Shown here piece by piece: positions 34,401 to 42,926 of a stretch of 64,000 bases of DNA (the stretch's first letter is position 1; each line of letters starts with the position of its first letter). A program made the translations under genes and the position numbers. Origin of the DNA: Robiginitomaculum antarcticum DSM 21748. Lineage in GTDB: Bacteria; Pseudomonadota; Alphaproteobacteria; Caulobacterales; Maricaulaceae. The stretch is taken from assembly GCF_000365025.1 (NCBI RefSeq), contig NZ_KB823011.1, positions 1,314,621-1,378,620 of the forward strand, written 5' to 3'. The notes beneath the pieces were generated by a model. It ran no database searches. It had not been told where the DNA came from and saw only the letters and a list, made by a program, of their open reading frames with translations.

Positions 34401-35326
34401 GCGGATTTGATACAATACTGATCGTTGGCGGCGGATTAATTGGCTCGTCCATAGCCCGCGCCGCGCGGCGTTACGCACAGGTCAACACCGTCCTTATGGC
34501 TGATAGTCACGCCGCCGTTGTTGCGCAAATCAAAGCGCTCGACATTGCTGACAGAGTTTCTGTGAATGTCGCCAAATTGGCAATGGACGCGGATCTTGTT
34601 ATCCTCGCTGTGCCGCCCGGACGTATGGGCGCTGCCGCCGCAGCCGTCATTCCTGCCATGAAAAGCGGCGCTGTGCTCTCCGATGTCGGCTCTGTCAAAG
34701 GCGCGGTCATTGCAGCGGTCAAGCCGCATCTTCGTGATGATATTGTCTATGTTCCGGGACATCCGATTGCAGGGACGGAAAATAGCGGGCCGGAAGCGGG
34801 CTTTGCGGAGTTGTTTAAAAACCGCTGGTGTATTTTAACCCCTGACAATGAAAACACTGACGCCGCCAAATCCCTTACAGCGTTCTGGGAAGGGCTGGGC
34901 AGTCAGGTCGCTATGATGAGCGCCAAACGCCATGACACGGTTTTGGCCACAACATCACATGTGCCGCATTTGCTGGCTTACGCTTTGGTCGGCACAGCGG
35001 TAGATATGGAGCGGGTAACAGATAATGAAGTCGTCAAATTCTCTGCCGGCGGCTTTCGCGATTTTACCCGGATCGCGGCGTCAGACCCCGAAATGTGGCG
35101 CGATGTTTTTCTGTCTAATAAAACCGCCGTTCTGGAAGTCGTGGACCGTTATATTGAAGACCTCTCCGCATTGAAGCGCGCCATTCGCTGGGGCGAGGGC
35201 GAGGCCTTGTTGCGCGAATTTTCCAAGACTCGAAATATCCGTAGACAGATTATTGATGCGGGGCAGGATACGTCTGCGGCTAATTTCGGGCGTGATGATA
35301 GTAATGATATAAATGCGGGTGATTAA
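34397..35326 (+). CDS. Prephenate/arogenate dehydrogenase
   Basis: 309 residues. N-terminal Rossmann motif ILIVGGGLIGSSIARAARR, then VILAVPPGRMGA, SDVGSVKGAVI, and the catalytic-histidine block YVPGHPIAGTENSGPEAG. C-terminal helical dimer domain contains TSHVPHLLAYALVG and KFSAGGFRDFTRIAASDPEMWRDVFL. Makes 4-hydroxyphenylpyruvate or tyrosine. Translationally coupled to the chorismate mutase gene. Confidence 0.93.
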   Translation: MSGFDTILIVGGGLIGSSIARAARRYAQVNTVLMADSHAAVVAQIKALDIADRVSVNVAKLAMDADLVILAVPPGRMGAAAAAVIPAMKSGAVLSDVGSVKGAVIAAVKPHLRDDIVYVPGHPIAGTENSGPEAGFAELFKNRWCILTPDNENTDAAKSLTAFWEGLGSQVAMMSAKRHDTVLATTSHVPHLLAYALVGTAVDMERVTDNEVVKFSAGGFRDFTRIAASDPEMWRDVFLSNKTAVLEVVDRYIEDLSALKRAIRWGEGEALLREFSKTRNIRRQIIDAGQDTSAANFGRDDSNDINAGD

Positions 35327-35338
35327 GCCGCCGCGCGT

Positions 35339-36301
35339 CTAAAACGGAAGACGCCCCATACCTATCGGGCCAAGGGATAGTTCGCCGCGTCTGACAGTCA
35401 AATCCAGCTCATAAACGCCGTCATCATTTTTCGGCAGTCCTGATAAAAACATATCGATTAATATGCCTGCGCCTTGCGGGATCATGCCCTCGCGCTGCGC
35501 TGCACGGATGATTGCGCCGGGGTCTTCGGTCAAAAGGTTGATCTCGCCAGACAAATCTCCTCCATCGCGGATCAGATCCAGCGTGCCGTCAAATTGCAGG
35601 TCACCCCAATTAAAGACGATTTTCTCGGCAATAATCCGGTCATTCTTCGCTGCGCCGAACGGGGCATCAGAGATCAGTTCGCGGGTAATGACAAATCTGC
35701 CGCGCACGGCCTGCGCATTGGGGCCAAGCAAGCGTCCCATATCACCCAGCTTTGACGCCTCAACAGTAATATCGGTGAGGTCAAATGTGAGAGTATAGTC
35801 TTTGCGCCCCACGTCACGCAGCACATATATGGATTGCGCAAAGGTGACAGGCCATACGCTACCCTCGGCTGCGTATACAGTCACATCTTTGGCCGTAACT
35901 TCAGTCTGCCTGGACAGGCTCGAAGTCAGGCTGCTATCAACGCGCGCCATTGGCGTTTGGGTTTCGTAAACGCCACTGAACAGACCGTGATCAATAGAAA
36001 ATTGTGCAGGGCCCTCATGAGTGAGCGTCACCGATGTCGGCAAATAAGCGGGAGCATTGGCCTCCATATGGTCGAAATTTGCGCTCCATCCTGCGCCGCT
36101 TAGGCGGACAGGCGACAGATCGGAGCGAAACCGCAGCGGAAAGCCGGAGATTTTAATCGGCGCCGTCACGACGGTCATATTGTCTTCAGAGAGTGATTTC
36201 AGTTCTGTCGTGACTTTATCGGGCAGGATCTCGGCTGCCACGAACCAATAGACGCAATAGACCAATGCACTCAGAACGAGAACGATAATCAGCTTTATCA
36301 T
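35339..36301 (-). CDS. DUF2125 family protein
   Basis: 320 residues with an N-terminal membrane anchor or signal (about 3-24) and a large predicted beta-rich periplasmic part. The segment ITVVTAPIKISGFPLRFRSDL-like (residues 43-62: VVTAPIKISGFPLRFRSD) and VKTGAGW-like GAGWSANFDHMEANAPAYLP mark DUF2125, an alphaproteobacterial family of unknown function. Last gene of the ftsE-ftsX-YdcF-DUF2125 run; its ATG overlaps the YdcF stop. Confidence 0.82.
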   Translation of the reverse strand: MIKLIIVLVLSALVYCVYWFVAAEILPDKVTTELKSLSEDNMTVVTAPIKISGFPLRFRSDLSPVRLSGAGWSANFDHMEANAPAYLPTSVTLTHEGPAQFSIDHGLFSGVYETQTPMARVDSSLTSSLSRQTEVTAKDVTVYAAEGSVWPVTFAQSIYVLRDVGRKDYTLTFDLTDITVEASKLGDMGRLLGPNAQAVRGRFVITRELISDAPFGAAKNDRIIAEKIVFNWGDLQFDGTLDLIRDGGDLSGEINLLTEDPGAIIRAAQREGMIPQGAGILIDMFLSGLPKNDDGVYELDLTVRRGELSLGPIGMGRLPF

Positions 36302-36984
36302 TTATTCTCACCGTTGGCATCGTCAGTATCCGCTTGTTTATCACGCATGACATCGACGGGCGCGGGATCAGGTTGGGGTGCGGTTTCGCGGCGATCCCCC
36401 ATTTGGCGGGTGTAAATGACCAATAGCTTTCCATATTCGCGGGCCAGCACGCCAAAACGGCCCTCCTCGCGCTTGTCCGGTACGGGGTAACGGGTCAGGC
36501 GCATGCCGTTTGTGGCGTGGCTCAGCTCTGACATGGCGCGCGGCATATGATAGTCCGAAGTAACAATAATCAGATGCTCATAGCCCAGCGCGCGGGCCCA
36601 GATCGCGGTTTCGCGCGCGTTACCGGCGGTGTTCCCCGCAGCAAAATCCAGATCGACGCAGCACGACATCGTTTCGTCCTGCACGTCTAATATGTTTGCG
36701 ATTTGCGATGGCGTGACCGCTTTATCAACGCCGCTAATCAGCAGCCGCTCCGCTGCGCCGGATTTTAAAAGCGCGGCTCCTGCTTCCAGCCGCCCTCCGC
36801 CCGGTCCGGTTAACACAACAATGCCGTCCGCATTCAGGCTCTCCGGTGCAGGCGCCCTGCGTTTAACGCTTTGAATGAAAAGACCGAAGCCAAGCAGTAA
36901 AGCGATCAACCCCAATATAATGGCAAAGCGCATAAAGCCCAGCAGGCTGATCATTCTGCGCCGTTTCGGTTTTGTCTCGCTCAT
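36298..36984 (-). CDS. YdcF/DUF218 family membrane protein
   Basis: 228 residues from the ATG at 36984, which overlaps the ftsX stop. One N-terminal membrane helix (about 16-36), then the DUF218 domain: GIVVLTGPGGGRLEAGAALL, LLISGVDK, NTAGNARETAIWARALGYEHLIIVTSDYHMPRAM. The family includes ElyC/SanA-like envelope proteins; role unproven. C-terminal tail is charged and disordered. The longer frame to 37089 lies inside ftsX and is rejected. Confidence 0.85.
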   Translation of the reverse strand: MSETKPKRRRMISLLGFMRFAIILGLIALLLGFGLFIQSVKRRAPAPESLNADGIVVLTGPGGGRLEAGAALLKSGAAERLLISGVDKAVTPSQIANILDVQDETMSCCVDLDFAAGNTAGNARETAIWARALGYEHLIIVTSDYHMPRAMSELSHATNGMRLTRYPVPDKREEGRFGVLAREYGKLLVIYTRQMGDRRETAPQPDPAPVDVMRDKQADTDDANGENK

Positions 36985-37871
36985 ATCTGGCGGCGTCCTT
37001 CGCGCATAGAGAGCCGTGTCAGCACGGTCCGGCCTGCGCTTATGGCGCAAATCAGGCCGGACAATAAGGGGGCGAAGAACAAAATCCAAAGATCAAATTG
37101 GCGCAGGGCCAAACGCGGCAACAGCCCGTCTCCCTGCTGGGTCGTAAATAGAGCCAGGATAAGAAACATGATCCCGGCTAGTCCTGCGCCGGATATGCCC
37201 GACAAAAGTCCGAGCCAGCCAAAACGCTGTGTGAACAGGCGCGCAATATAGCGCCTGCGCGCGCCAATTTGGGTGAGAACATCAATAATCTCGCGCCGCG
37301 CGACCAATCCGGCTTGAGTAGCAAAAATGGCGGTCGCGACCGTACCTGCCATAAGCAATGCCAGCGCCATCAGAGCGAGAATTTGCACGGCCCGGGCCGT
37401 GCGTGAAATATCGCGGCCCCACCGATTATGGTCATCCACGCTGCCCTCCAGCCCGGCTTTCGTTAAAGCGAGGCCCGCCGCACCTGCGTCAAAGAGATTA
37501 TCTCCGGTCAAGCGTAAATCAATCAGGGCGGGGATGGGTAGATCTTCGGGAAGGGCGGCATCACCCAGCCACGGGCGTAACAGTTCGCGGGACTGCTCCG
37601 GATCAATAGCCAAAGCCTGGTCGACGCCGCTTTGGGCGCGCAAAATGGGCAGCGCCGCCTCCACCTGTTCGGCCGGGAGTTGCACTGTGGCGGATCGCGA
37701 CAGACCCCGCCCCCATTCGCTGGCGGCGCTATAGCTGCGCTGCGCGCTCATGGCGGCAATACAGGCTAGAAAGACCATAATCATCATGACTAGAAAGAGC
37801 GGGCGGTCGGCCCGTGCGCTACGCGGGAAAAGCGGTTGCGGTTTGGGAATTGTGAAATCAGGGGTCGCCAT
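36981..37871 (-). CDS. ftsX: Cell-division permease FtsX
   Basis: 296 residues. Four membrane helices (about 26-46, 165-190, 215-240 and 258-280) with an extracytoplasmic domain between the first two, the FtsX topology; RREIIDVLTQIGARRRYIARLF after helix 2 is the cytoplasmic coupling segment. Together with FtsE it relays cytoplasmic signals to peptidoglycan hydrolases at the septum. Start overlaps the ftsE stop by one base. Confidence 0.88.
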   Translation of the reverse strand: MATPDFTIPKPQPLFPRSARADRPLFLVMMIMVFLACIAAMSAQRSYSAASEWGRGLSRSATVQLPAEQVEAALPILRAQSGVDQALAIDPEQSRELLRPWLGDAALPEDLPIPALIDLRLTGDNLFDAGAAGLALTKAGLEGSVDDHNRWGRDISRTARAVQILALMALALLMAGTVATAIFATQAGLVARREIIDVLTQIGARRRYIARLFTQRFGWLGLLSGISGAGLAGIMFLILALFTTQQGDGLLPRLALRQFDLWILFFAPLLSGLICAISAGRTVLTRLSMREGRRQI

Positions 37872-38548
37872 TATGATAAGCTGCCATCTTGGATAATCAA
37901 ATGCCGCGCACTGGCCGGAATAAGGTCTAAATCATGTGTCGCGATCAGTACGGTCGTTCCGATACGGTTCATTTCTGCAAAGAGTCGGATAAGACGCGCT
38001 CCCATTTCAGGGTCAACATTGCCTGTGGGCTCGTCAGCGATCAGCAAATCAGGCTTGGCAATCACCGCGCGGGCAATGGCGACGCGCTGTTTTTCACCAC
38101 CCGATAATGTGGGCGGCAGGGAGTTCAAACGATCTCCCAGTCCGACCCAGCGCAAAATCTCTACCACGTCTTCAGCATAACTGGCGCGCCGCACGCCGTG
38201 AATGCGCAAAGGAAGGGCGACATTTTCAAAAACTGATAAATGGTCGATGAGGGCAAAGTCCTGTAAGACGACTCCAATGCGCCGGCGGATCAGCGCGCGA
38301 TTTGCGTCGGGGAGCACCGCCGTATCCTGCCCGAATAAAGAGATGAGCCCGCGGCTGGCCTGCTCGCGCAGATACATCAACTTTAGAAGAGATGATTTTC
38401 CGGCCCCTGACGGCCCGGTCAGGAAGGCAAAATCACCCTGGGCCAAGGTGAGATCAATGTCATGCAGAACTTCAGGCCCTTCGCCATAGCGCATGGCGAC
38501 GCCTGACATCTGTACGGATGGGGCGGTATTGGCATAGGGGCTAGACAT
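37871..38548 (-). CDS. ftsE: Cell-division ATP-binding protein FtsE
   Basis: 225 residues from the ATG at 38548; starts at 38566 and 38626 are also open and none has a good ribosome site. Walker A is GPSGAGKSS, Q-loop VVLQDF, ABC signature LSGGEKQR, Walker B LLIADEPTGNVD, and H-loop ATHDLD. Core ATPase of the FtsEX complex. Divergent from the MJ0042 zinc-ribbon gene, as often in alphaproteobacteria. Confidence 0.92.
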   Translation of the reverse strand: MSSPYANTAPSVQMSGVAMRYGEGPEVLHDIDLTLAQGDFAFLTGPSGAGKSSLLKLMYLREQASRGLISLFGQDTAVLPDANRALIRRRIGVVLQDFALIDHLSVFENVALPLRIHGVRRASYAEDVVEILRWVGLGDRLNSLPPTLSGGEKQRVAIARAVIAKPDLLIADEPTGNVDPEMGARLIRLFAEMNRIGTTVLIATHDLDLIPASARHLIIQDGSLS

Positions 38549-38597
38549 TGGGCTTGTTATTGGCATTCTGAGCTGGAGTAAACGAATCAGGGGCCTT

Positions 38598-39386
38598 ATG
38601 ATACTGACATGTCCAGAATGTGCCACGCGTTATTCAGCAAACGCTGATTCGATTGGGCCGAATGGACGGACAGTGCGCTGCGCGAGTTGCTCTGCGACGT
38701 GGTTTGTCTCCTCTGATCCTGATATTTTATCCTTGTCCGAAAACCGCGCAGAGCCTGTAATGCGCTCCGGCTCTATGCCTAGCATGTCTGCGGACATATT
38801 GTCTGATGCGGGGGCAAACCTTATTCCGGCAGGCGCAGCCAGCGCCGCCGCTATTCGCGATAATACAGACCGCAGCCGCGCGCGCCGCCGCCTTTTTGGC
38901 GTCTCCATGATATGGATTGTGACGCTGGCTTTTTTGGCGGGCTTAGCCGCCGCCGCATATTTTTACCGGCAGCCGCTGATTGAGCGCTATCCGGCTTTGG
39001 CCACATTTTTTAAATCGGTGGGTATTGATGTGGCTAAAGGCGGCCTGACCATCGAAGAGATCGAGCCGCGCGGTGTGATTTTAGAAGGCGTGCCGACTTT
39101 AATTGTCGAAGGAAAAATCGTCAATCTTACGGGCGAGGCTCTCACGCCCCGCCCCGTCATGTTAAGCCTTCATAACTCCGGTGGTGATGAACTGGCACGC
39201 TGGGTTGTTGAGCTGGCTCCCGTGAATATGGCAGGCGGCGCGCGCAAGACTTTTTCTACTCAATATCCCAATCCACCGATCGACAGCTCAGTCTTGAAAT
39301 GGTCTTTTGTGGGCGACGCTATTAAATCCACGCCTGAGGATGGCGAACGCCTAAAAGTAACGCGTGATGCGGCTCGTACGCAGTGA
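38598..39386 (+). CDS. MJ0042 zinc-ribbon membrane protein
   Basis: 262 residues. An N-terminal MJ0042-type zinc finger (ILTCPECATRYSANADSIG, then VRCASCSATW) is followed by a variable linker, one membrane helix (about 100-120) and a periplasmic DUF3426-like beta domain (about 150-255). A role as an envelope sensor has been proposed for such proteins, but is unproven. It is divergent from ftsE. Confidence 0.82.
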   Translation: MILTCPECATRYSANADSIGPNGRTVRCASCSATWFVSSDPDILSLSENRAEPVMRSGSMPSMSADILSDAGANLIPAGAASAAAIRDNTDRSRARRRLFGVSMIWIVTLAFLAGLAAAAYFYRQPLIERYPALATFFKSVGIDVAKGGLTIEEIEPRGVILEGVPTLIVEGKIVNLTGEALTPRPVMLSLHNSGGDELARWVVELAPVNMAGGARKTFSTQYPNPPIDSSVLKWSFVGDAIKSTPEDGERLKVTRDAARTQ

Positions 39387-39398
39387 GTTCAGAATCTT

Positions 39399-39932
39399 GT
39401 GAAACGCCATGATATCATAATCGATGCTGCGTCTATCAGTGCGGCCAATGCGGCTTTGGCTAAAATATTGGTGCGTGATGTTTTTATAACTCATCCTGAT
39501 ACTGTCGTTCTGGCTTTGCTGGATGGAGGGTTCGTTTTTGCAGCGGATATGATGCGTGAATTATTTGCATGCGGCATTGATCCTGCATTCGGCACATTGC
39601 GCATTTCCAGCTATGGCGCGGCTAAGGAAAGCTCAGGACACCCCGTCATGACCGCGTCGGTTAATGTTCCGATAGACGGGAAAACAATATTATTACTCGA
39701 CGATGTTCTTGAAACCGGACTTAGCGTTAAAGCCGCCCGCGATATATTAATGGCTGGCGGCGCAGTGCAAATATTCACAGCTGTATTTGCGCGTAAGCCT
39801 GAACCAAAGTCCGGACGGCTATGCGGCTGTGATTTTCAAGCGTGGGACGGGCCGGATAGATTTCTGGCCGGATATGGCATGGATGATAAAGCGTGCGGAC
39901 GCGGAGCGCCCTATATTTACGCGGTTGACTAA
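39399..39932 (+). CDS. Type I phosphoribosyltransferase (Hpt-like)
   Basis: 177 residues from a GTG. The PRPP-binding motif is ILLLDDVLETGLSVKAA near residue 105, and the segment LALLDGGFVFAADMMRELFACGIDP matches the hypoxanthine phosphoribosyltransferase start. Likely salvages hypoxanthine or guanine. It follows the MJ0042 gene by 12 bases. Motif glutamate replaces the more usual aspartate of D-D-x-x-D-T-G. Start is uncertain because the ribosome site is weak. Confidence 0.8.
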   Translation: MKRHDIIIDAASISAANAALAKILVRDVFITHPDTVVLALLDGGFVFAADMMRELFACGIDPAFGTLRISSYGAAKESSGHPVMTASVNVPIDGKTILLLDDVLETGLSVKAARDILMAGGAVQIFTAVFARKPEPKSGRLCGCDFQAWDGPDRFLAGYGMDDKACGRGAPYIYAVD

Positions 39933-39938
39933 GCGCGC

Positions 39939-42737
39939 TTAAAAGCGCTCCAGCAGGCGATCCAAATAGTCCAGTTCTTCTTTATCGCGCTCCTGCTCGG
40001 CCGCTCGGCGGCGTAGCTCTTCCATTAAATCACGGGCGCGCTGGCGCTGCGTTTCTGCCGGAATATCTGTGCCGTCTCCAATCGCGCTGCCTTCCTCGCC
40101 ATCATCACCGCGGCCAAAGGGGTCTGATCCCGCGCGCCCGCCATTGCCGGATTGATCTGCGTTTTCGCGGCCCGGATTATTGCCTTGGGCCACCACGGCC
40201 TGTCCAATAGAGCGCATCATAGCGATCGCTTCGCGCTGGGCTTGGCGCGCCTGTGTATAGTCCCCGGCAGACAGCGCCTCCTCGGCGCGATTCATGGCGG
40301 CGCGGGCGCGCGCAATGGCCTCTTCCGGTGATAGCGCGAGTACGGTTCCATTGTCTGCATCGGGCTGCCCTGCGCCGATACCCAAACGGCCTTCGGGCGC
40401 ATCAGGGTCGACGTCGCCTACGCCGCTGCCAGTTCCATTAGGATCGTTTTGCGTGCTCAAGCCTTGTCCTTGATCTTCACCGCTCTCACTGCCGCCGCCG
40501 GGCTGCGCGTCCGGGCTTGGCGCCTTGCTCATTTCAATTCCGCTTTTGGACTCTGAAAGTGTATCTTCGAGCGTATCCAGACCACCGGACAAGGCGGCCT
40601 GATCTCGGGCGAGCTGCTCCGGATCAGGGGTTTCCCCTTGGCCATCACGACCCTGTCCGGATTGATCGCCCTGATCGCTTTGTTGATCCTGACGGTTTTG
40701 CGCCTCTTGCTGGCGGCGCGCTTCATCTTCAAGGCGGCGCTGTTCGCCTGTTAAATCCGCAAGGCCTTCAAGGGCTTCTTTGGCTTCTGCGGACAGACCA
40801 TCCTCACTCTCGCCCTCACCGCCTTCACCCTCACCGCCTTTGGTTTTCTGGATTTGCATATTTTCGAGCAGCTCGGCCAATTGCGTTAAAGCGCGCCTCG
40901 CGCCGGCGGTATCGCCCAAACGGTTAGCCTCTTCAATCGCGTCCATGAGGCGTTGTATTTCGGCTAGATCACGCGGGTTTCCACCTTCACCTCCTCCTCC
41001 TTCAACGGTCTCAGCGGTGTCGGTTAAATATTCGACGTAGCGGTCAACGGCGTCATTATAGCGTCGAAATAATGTGTCGATTTCACGTTTGCGCGCGCGC
41101 CGTGCAATACCTCCGCGCAGTTCTTGCTCGGCGGCAATCATTTCTTCGCGCGCGCTGCCGAGCGGACCAAATTCTGCACGTAGAGCAATATCCCACAGCT
41201 CGCTGTCCAGACCATCAATATCCGCCATGGACTCGGCTTGGGCCACGCGCTGATGGACATAGCGCAGTCCCATAAATATAGACACATCGCGGTAAAGATC
41301 GTCGGGGACATCGGTAATCGCGCCCAATAGATCATAGACGCGGCGGATATTTTTCGGTGCGCGCTCTATCGTCATTTCCGGTAAATCCGCAGTAAAAGCC
41401 GGATAGCGGATATCGCGCGGGCGCGGCTCCGGGGCGTACCCTCCATCCGCGTTTAGCACCAGACTGCGGTTTTCGATCACAGCTTTGGCCAGCGGATCGA
41501 TAAAAATTTTGTCGGGAATAGCAAAGCTCTGCGCTTCGCTCCGCCCTTCCTGTCCGGCGCCATCAATAGCGACCAATACGCCTCTCACTTGTTTGCCGGC
41601 CCAGCGGTGCTTAACAAGCGACAGCGCGGAGTCATGGCCCTTAACCTCTTTGACTGCTGTGCCCGGAATATCTAGTCCGATACGTTCTGTCGCCATATCA
41701 GGATTATTTTCGGGGACGACTTCAAGGAATAATTGCGTTATCCCGAAATCATCGCGCGCAGAATAAGTGACAATCAATCGGTCGCGTTTTGACGCTTCAG
41801 GCGTTTTATCAAAGGCAATCATAGGCGCAGTATCCGCGCCAATGTCCATGATCCATTTTTGCGTCCGGCTGCCAATGCGCCAGCGCGCTTGTGAGGGGGT
41901 GCTGAGGGTGGCGCGAACTTCATAACTTTCCGGTCCCAAACGTTTCGGAGTGAGGCGGCGCGTCTTGCCATTTTCAGTAAGCGCCATACGCGGAGCGTTT
42001 TTAATACCGCTGACACGGGCGACAAATTCGCTACCCTCGGGAGCTGATACGCTGGTCTTGCCCTTAAAATAGACCGGCGGACGGCCGGTATAATCCGGTG
42101 GATCAATCCAAGCGTCAAATTTTGCGTGTTTGGCAATTGTCGCGGATTGCCATGTCGGGATCAGGCTGGCGCGGAGGCGCTCGAGACTCTCCGTCGTTCC
42201 CAGCAATACCGCCAGCCCAATAATGGCGGGGATAATAAAGCGCAAAAAATAGGGATCGCGCGGCGCGATAGCCGGGCGCAGTTTTGTCGGCTTGGCGCGC
42301 CGGGCCTTATCGCTGGCCTGCGCGATATGCGTCTGCCATGCGGCCCGGTTCGCGCCGTCGTCAATAGACGCCGGACGGTCGCGTAATGTCGCGATAGGGC
42401 GGTGGGATAAGCCGGCATCGCGTTCAACCCGCATTTCAGCCTCGGCTTCACTTGGAAAAAAGACGGTGTGGCTTCGCCATGCCGCGCGGATAAACAGCAC
42501 AATGACTGCGAGCAGAGCGAGGCCCCGCCACGGATCGCCAATACGCTCCCACAGTCCGGAAATGCTTCCGGCTGTGAGAAGGCCGAGCGCGAACGCCGCG
42601 AGCGTGAATACAGGTGCGTAACGTTCCCACATCAAATGCAGGCGTGCGCGCCGAACCAATTTGCGCAGATATTTGCGCTGCGCCGCGACATCAAAATCAG
42701 CGGCGGGTTTAGTCATAACTGGCGTGGTCTTCGTCAT
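39939..42737 (-). CDS. TIGR02302/DUF4175 family large membrane protein
   Basis: 932 residues from the ATG at 42737 (a longer frame reaches 42773). Two N-terminal membrane helices (about 38-80) and another near 145-165, then a periplasmic or surface part of mixed beta structure, and a C-terminal third rich in Gln, Glu, Gly and Asp with coiled-coil stretches (EEANRLGDTAGARRALTQLA). This is the alphaproteobacterial TIGR02302 family, of unknown function, usually next to lysA. Here an S9-like gene is inserted between it and lysA. Convergent with the phosphoribosyltransferase gene. Confidence 0.88.
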   Translation of the reverse strand: MTKTTPVMTKPAADFDVAAQRKYLRKLVRRARLHLMWERYAPVFTLAAFALGLLTAGSISGLWERIGDPWRGLALLAVIVLFIRAAWRSHTVFFPSEAEAEMRVERDAGLSHRPIATLRDRPASIDDGANRAAWQTHIAQASDKARRAKPTKLRPAIAPRDPYFLRFIIPAIIGLAVLLGTTESLERLRASLIPTWQSATIAKHAKFDAWIDPPDYTGRPPVYFKGKTSVSAPEGSEFVARVSGIKNAPRMALTENGKTRRLTPKRLGPESYEVRATLSTPSQARWRIGSRTQKWIMDIGADTAPMIAFDKTPEASKRDRLIVTYSARDDFGITQLFLEVVPENNPDMATERIGLDIPGTAVKEVKGHDSALSLVKHRWAGKQVRGVLVAIDGAGQEGRSEAQSFAIPDKIFIDPLAKAVIENRSLVLNADGGYAPEPRPRDIRYPAFTADLPEMTIERAPKNIRRVYDLLGAITDVPDDLYRDVSIFMGLRYVHQRVAQAESMADIDGLDSELWDIALRAEFGPLGSAREEMIAAEQELRGGIARRARKREIDTLFRRYNDAVDRYVEYLTDTAETVEGGGGEGGNPRDLAEIQRLMDAIEEANRLGDTAGARRALTQLAELLENMQIQKTKGGEGEGGEGESEDGLSAEAKEALEGLADLTGEQRRLEDEARRQQEAQNRQDQQSDQGDQSGQGRDGQGETPDPEQLARDQAALSGGLDTLEDTLSESKSGIEMSKAPSPDAQPGGGSESGEDQGQGLSTQNDPNGTGSGVGDVDPDAPEGRLGIGAGQPDADNGTVLALSPEEAIARARAAMNRAEEALSAGDYTQARQAQREAIAMMRSIGQAVVAQGNNPGRENADQSGNGGRAGSDPFGRGDDGEEGSAIGDGTDIPAETQRQRARDLMEELRRRAAEQERDKEELDYLDRLLERF

Positions 42738-42926
42738 TATATTTCTTATAGAGTGGCAATTTGGCAAAAGCATGTGGCAAAAACAGGTTTGACCTTAAAT
42801 TTTCGTGAGGCTGGCGGGCAAGCCTTTAACGCTCACACATTCGCGATTAGGCCCGGCGCTACTCTCATGTTAAAGGCGCGAAAAAATGACAGGGCTTTGT
42901 CCTGCGCGCATTATGGACGCTGGCTT

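Noticed and set aside
42468..42926. Upstream extension of the S9-like frame into the TIGR02302 gene
   Set aside because: It overlaps another strong gene and hides the signal peptide; the ATG at 42927 fits.
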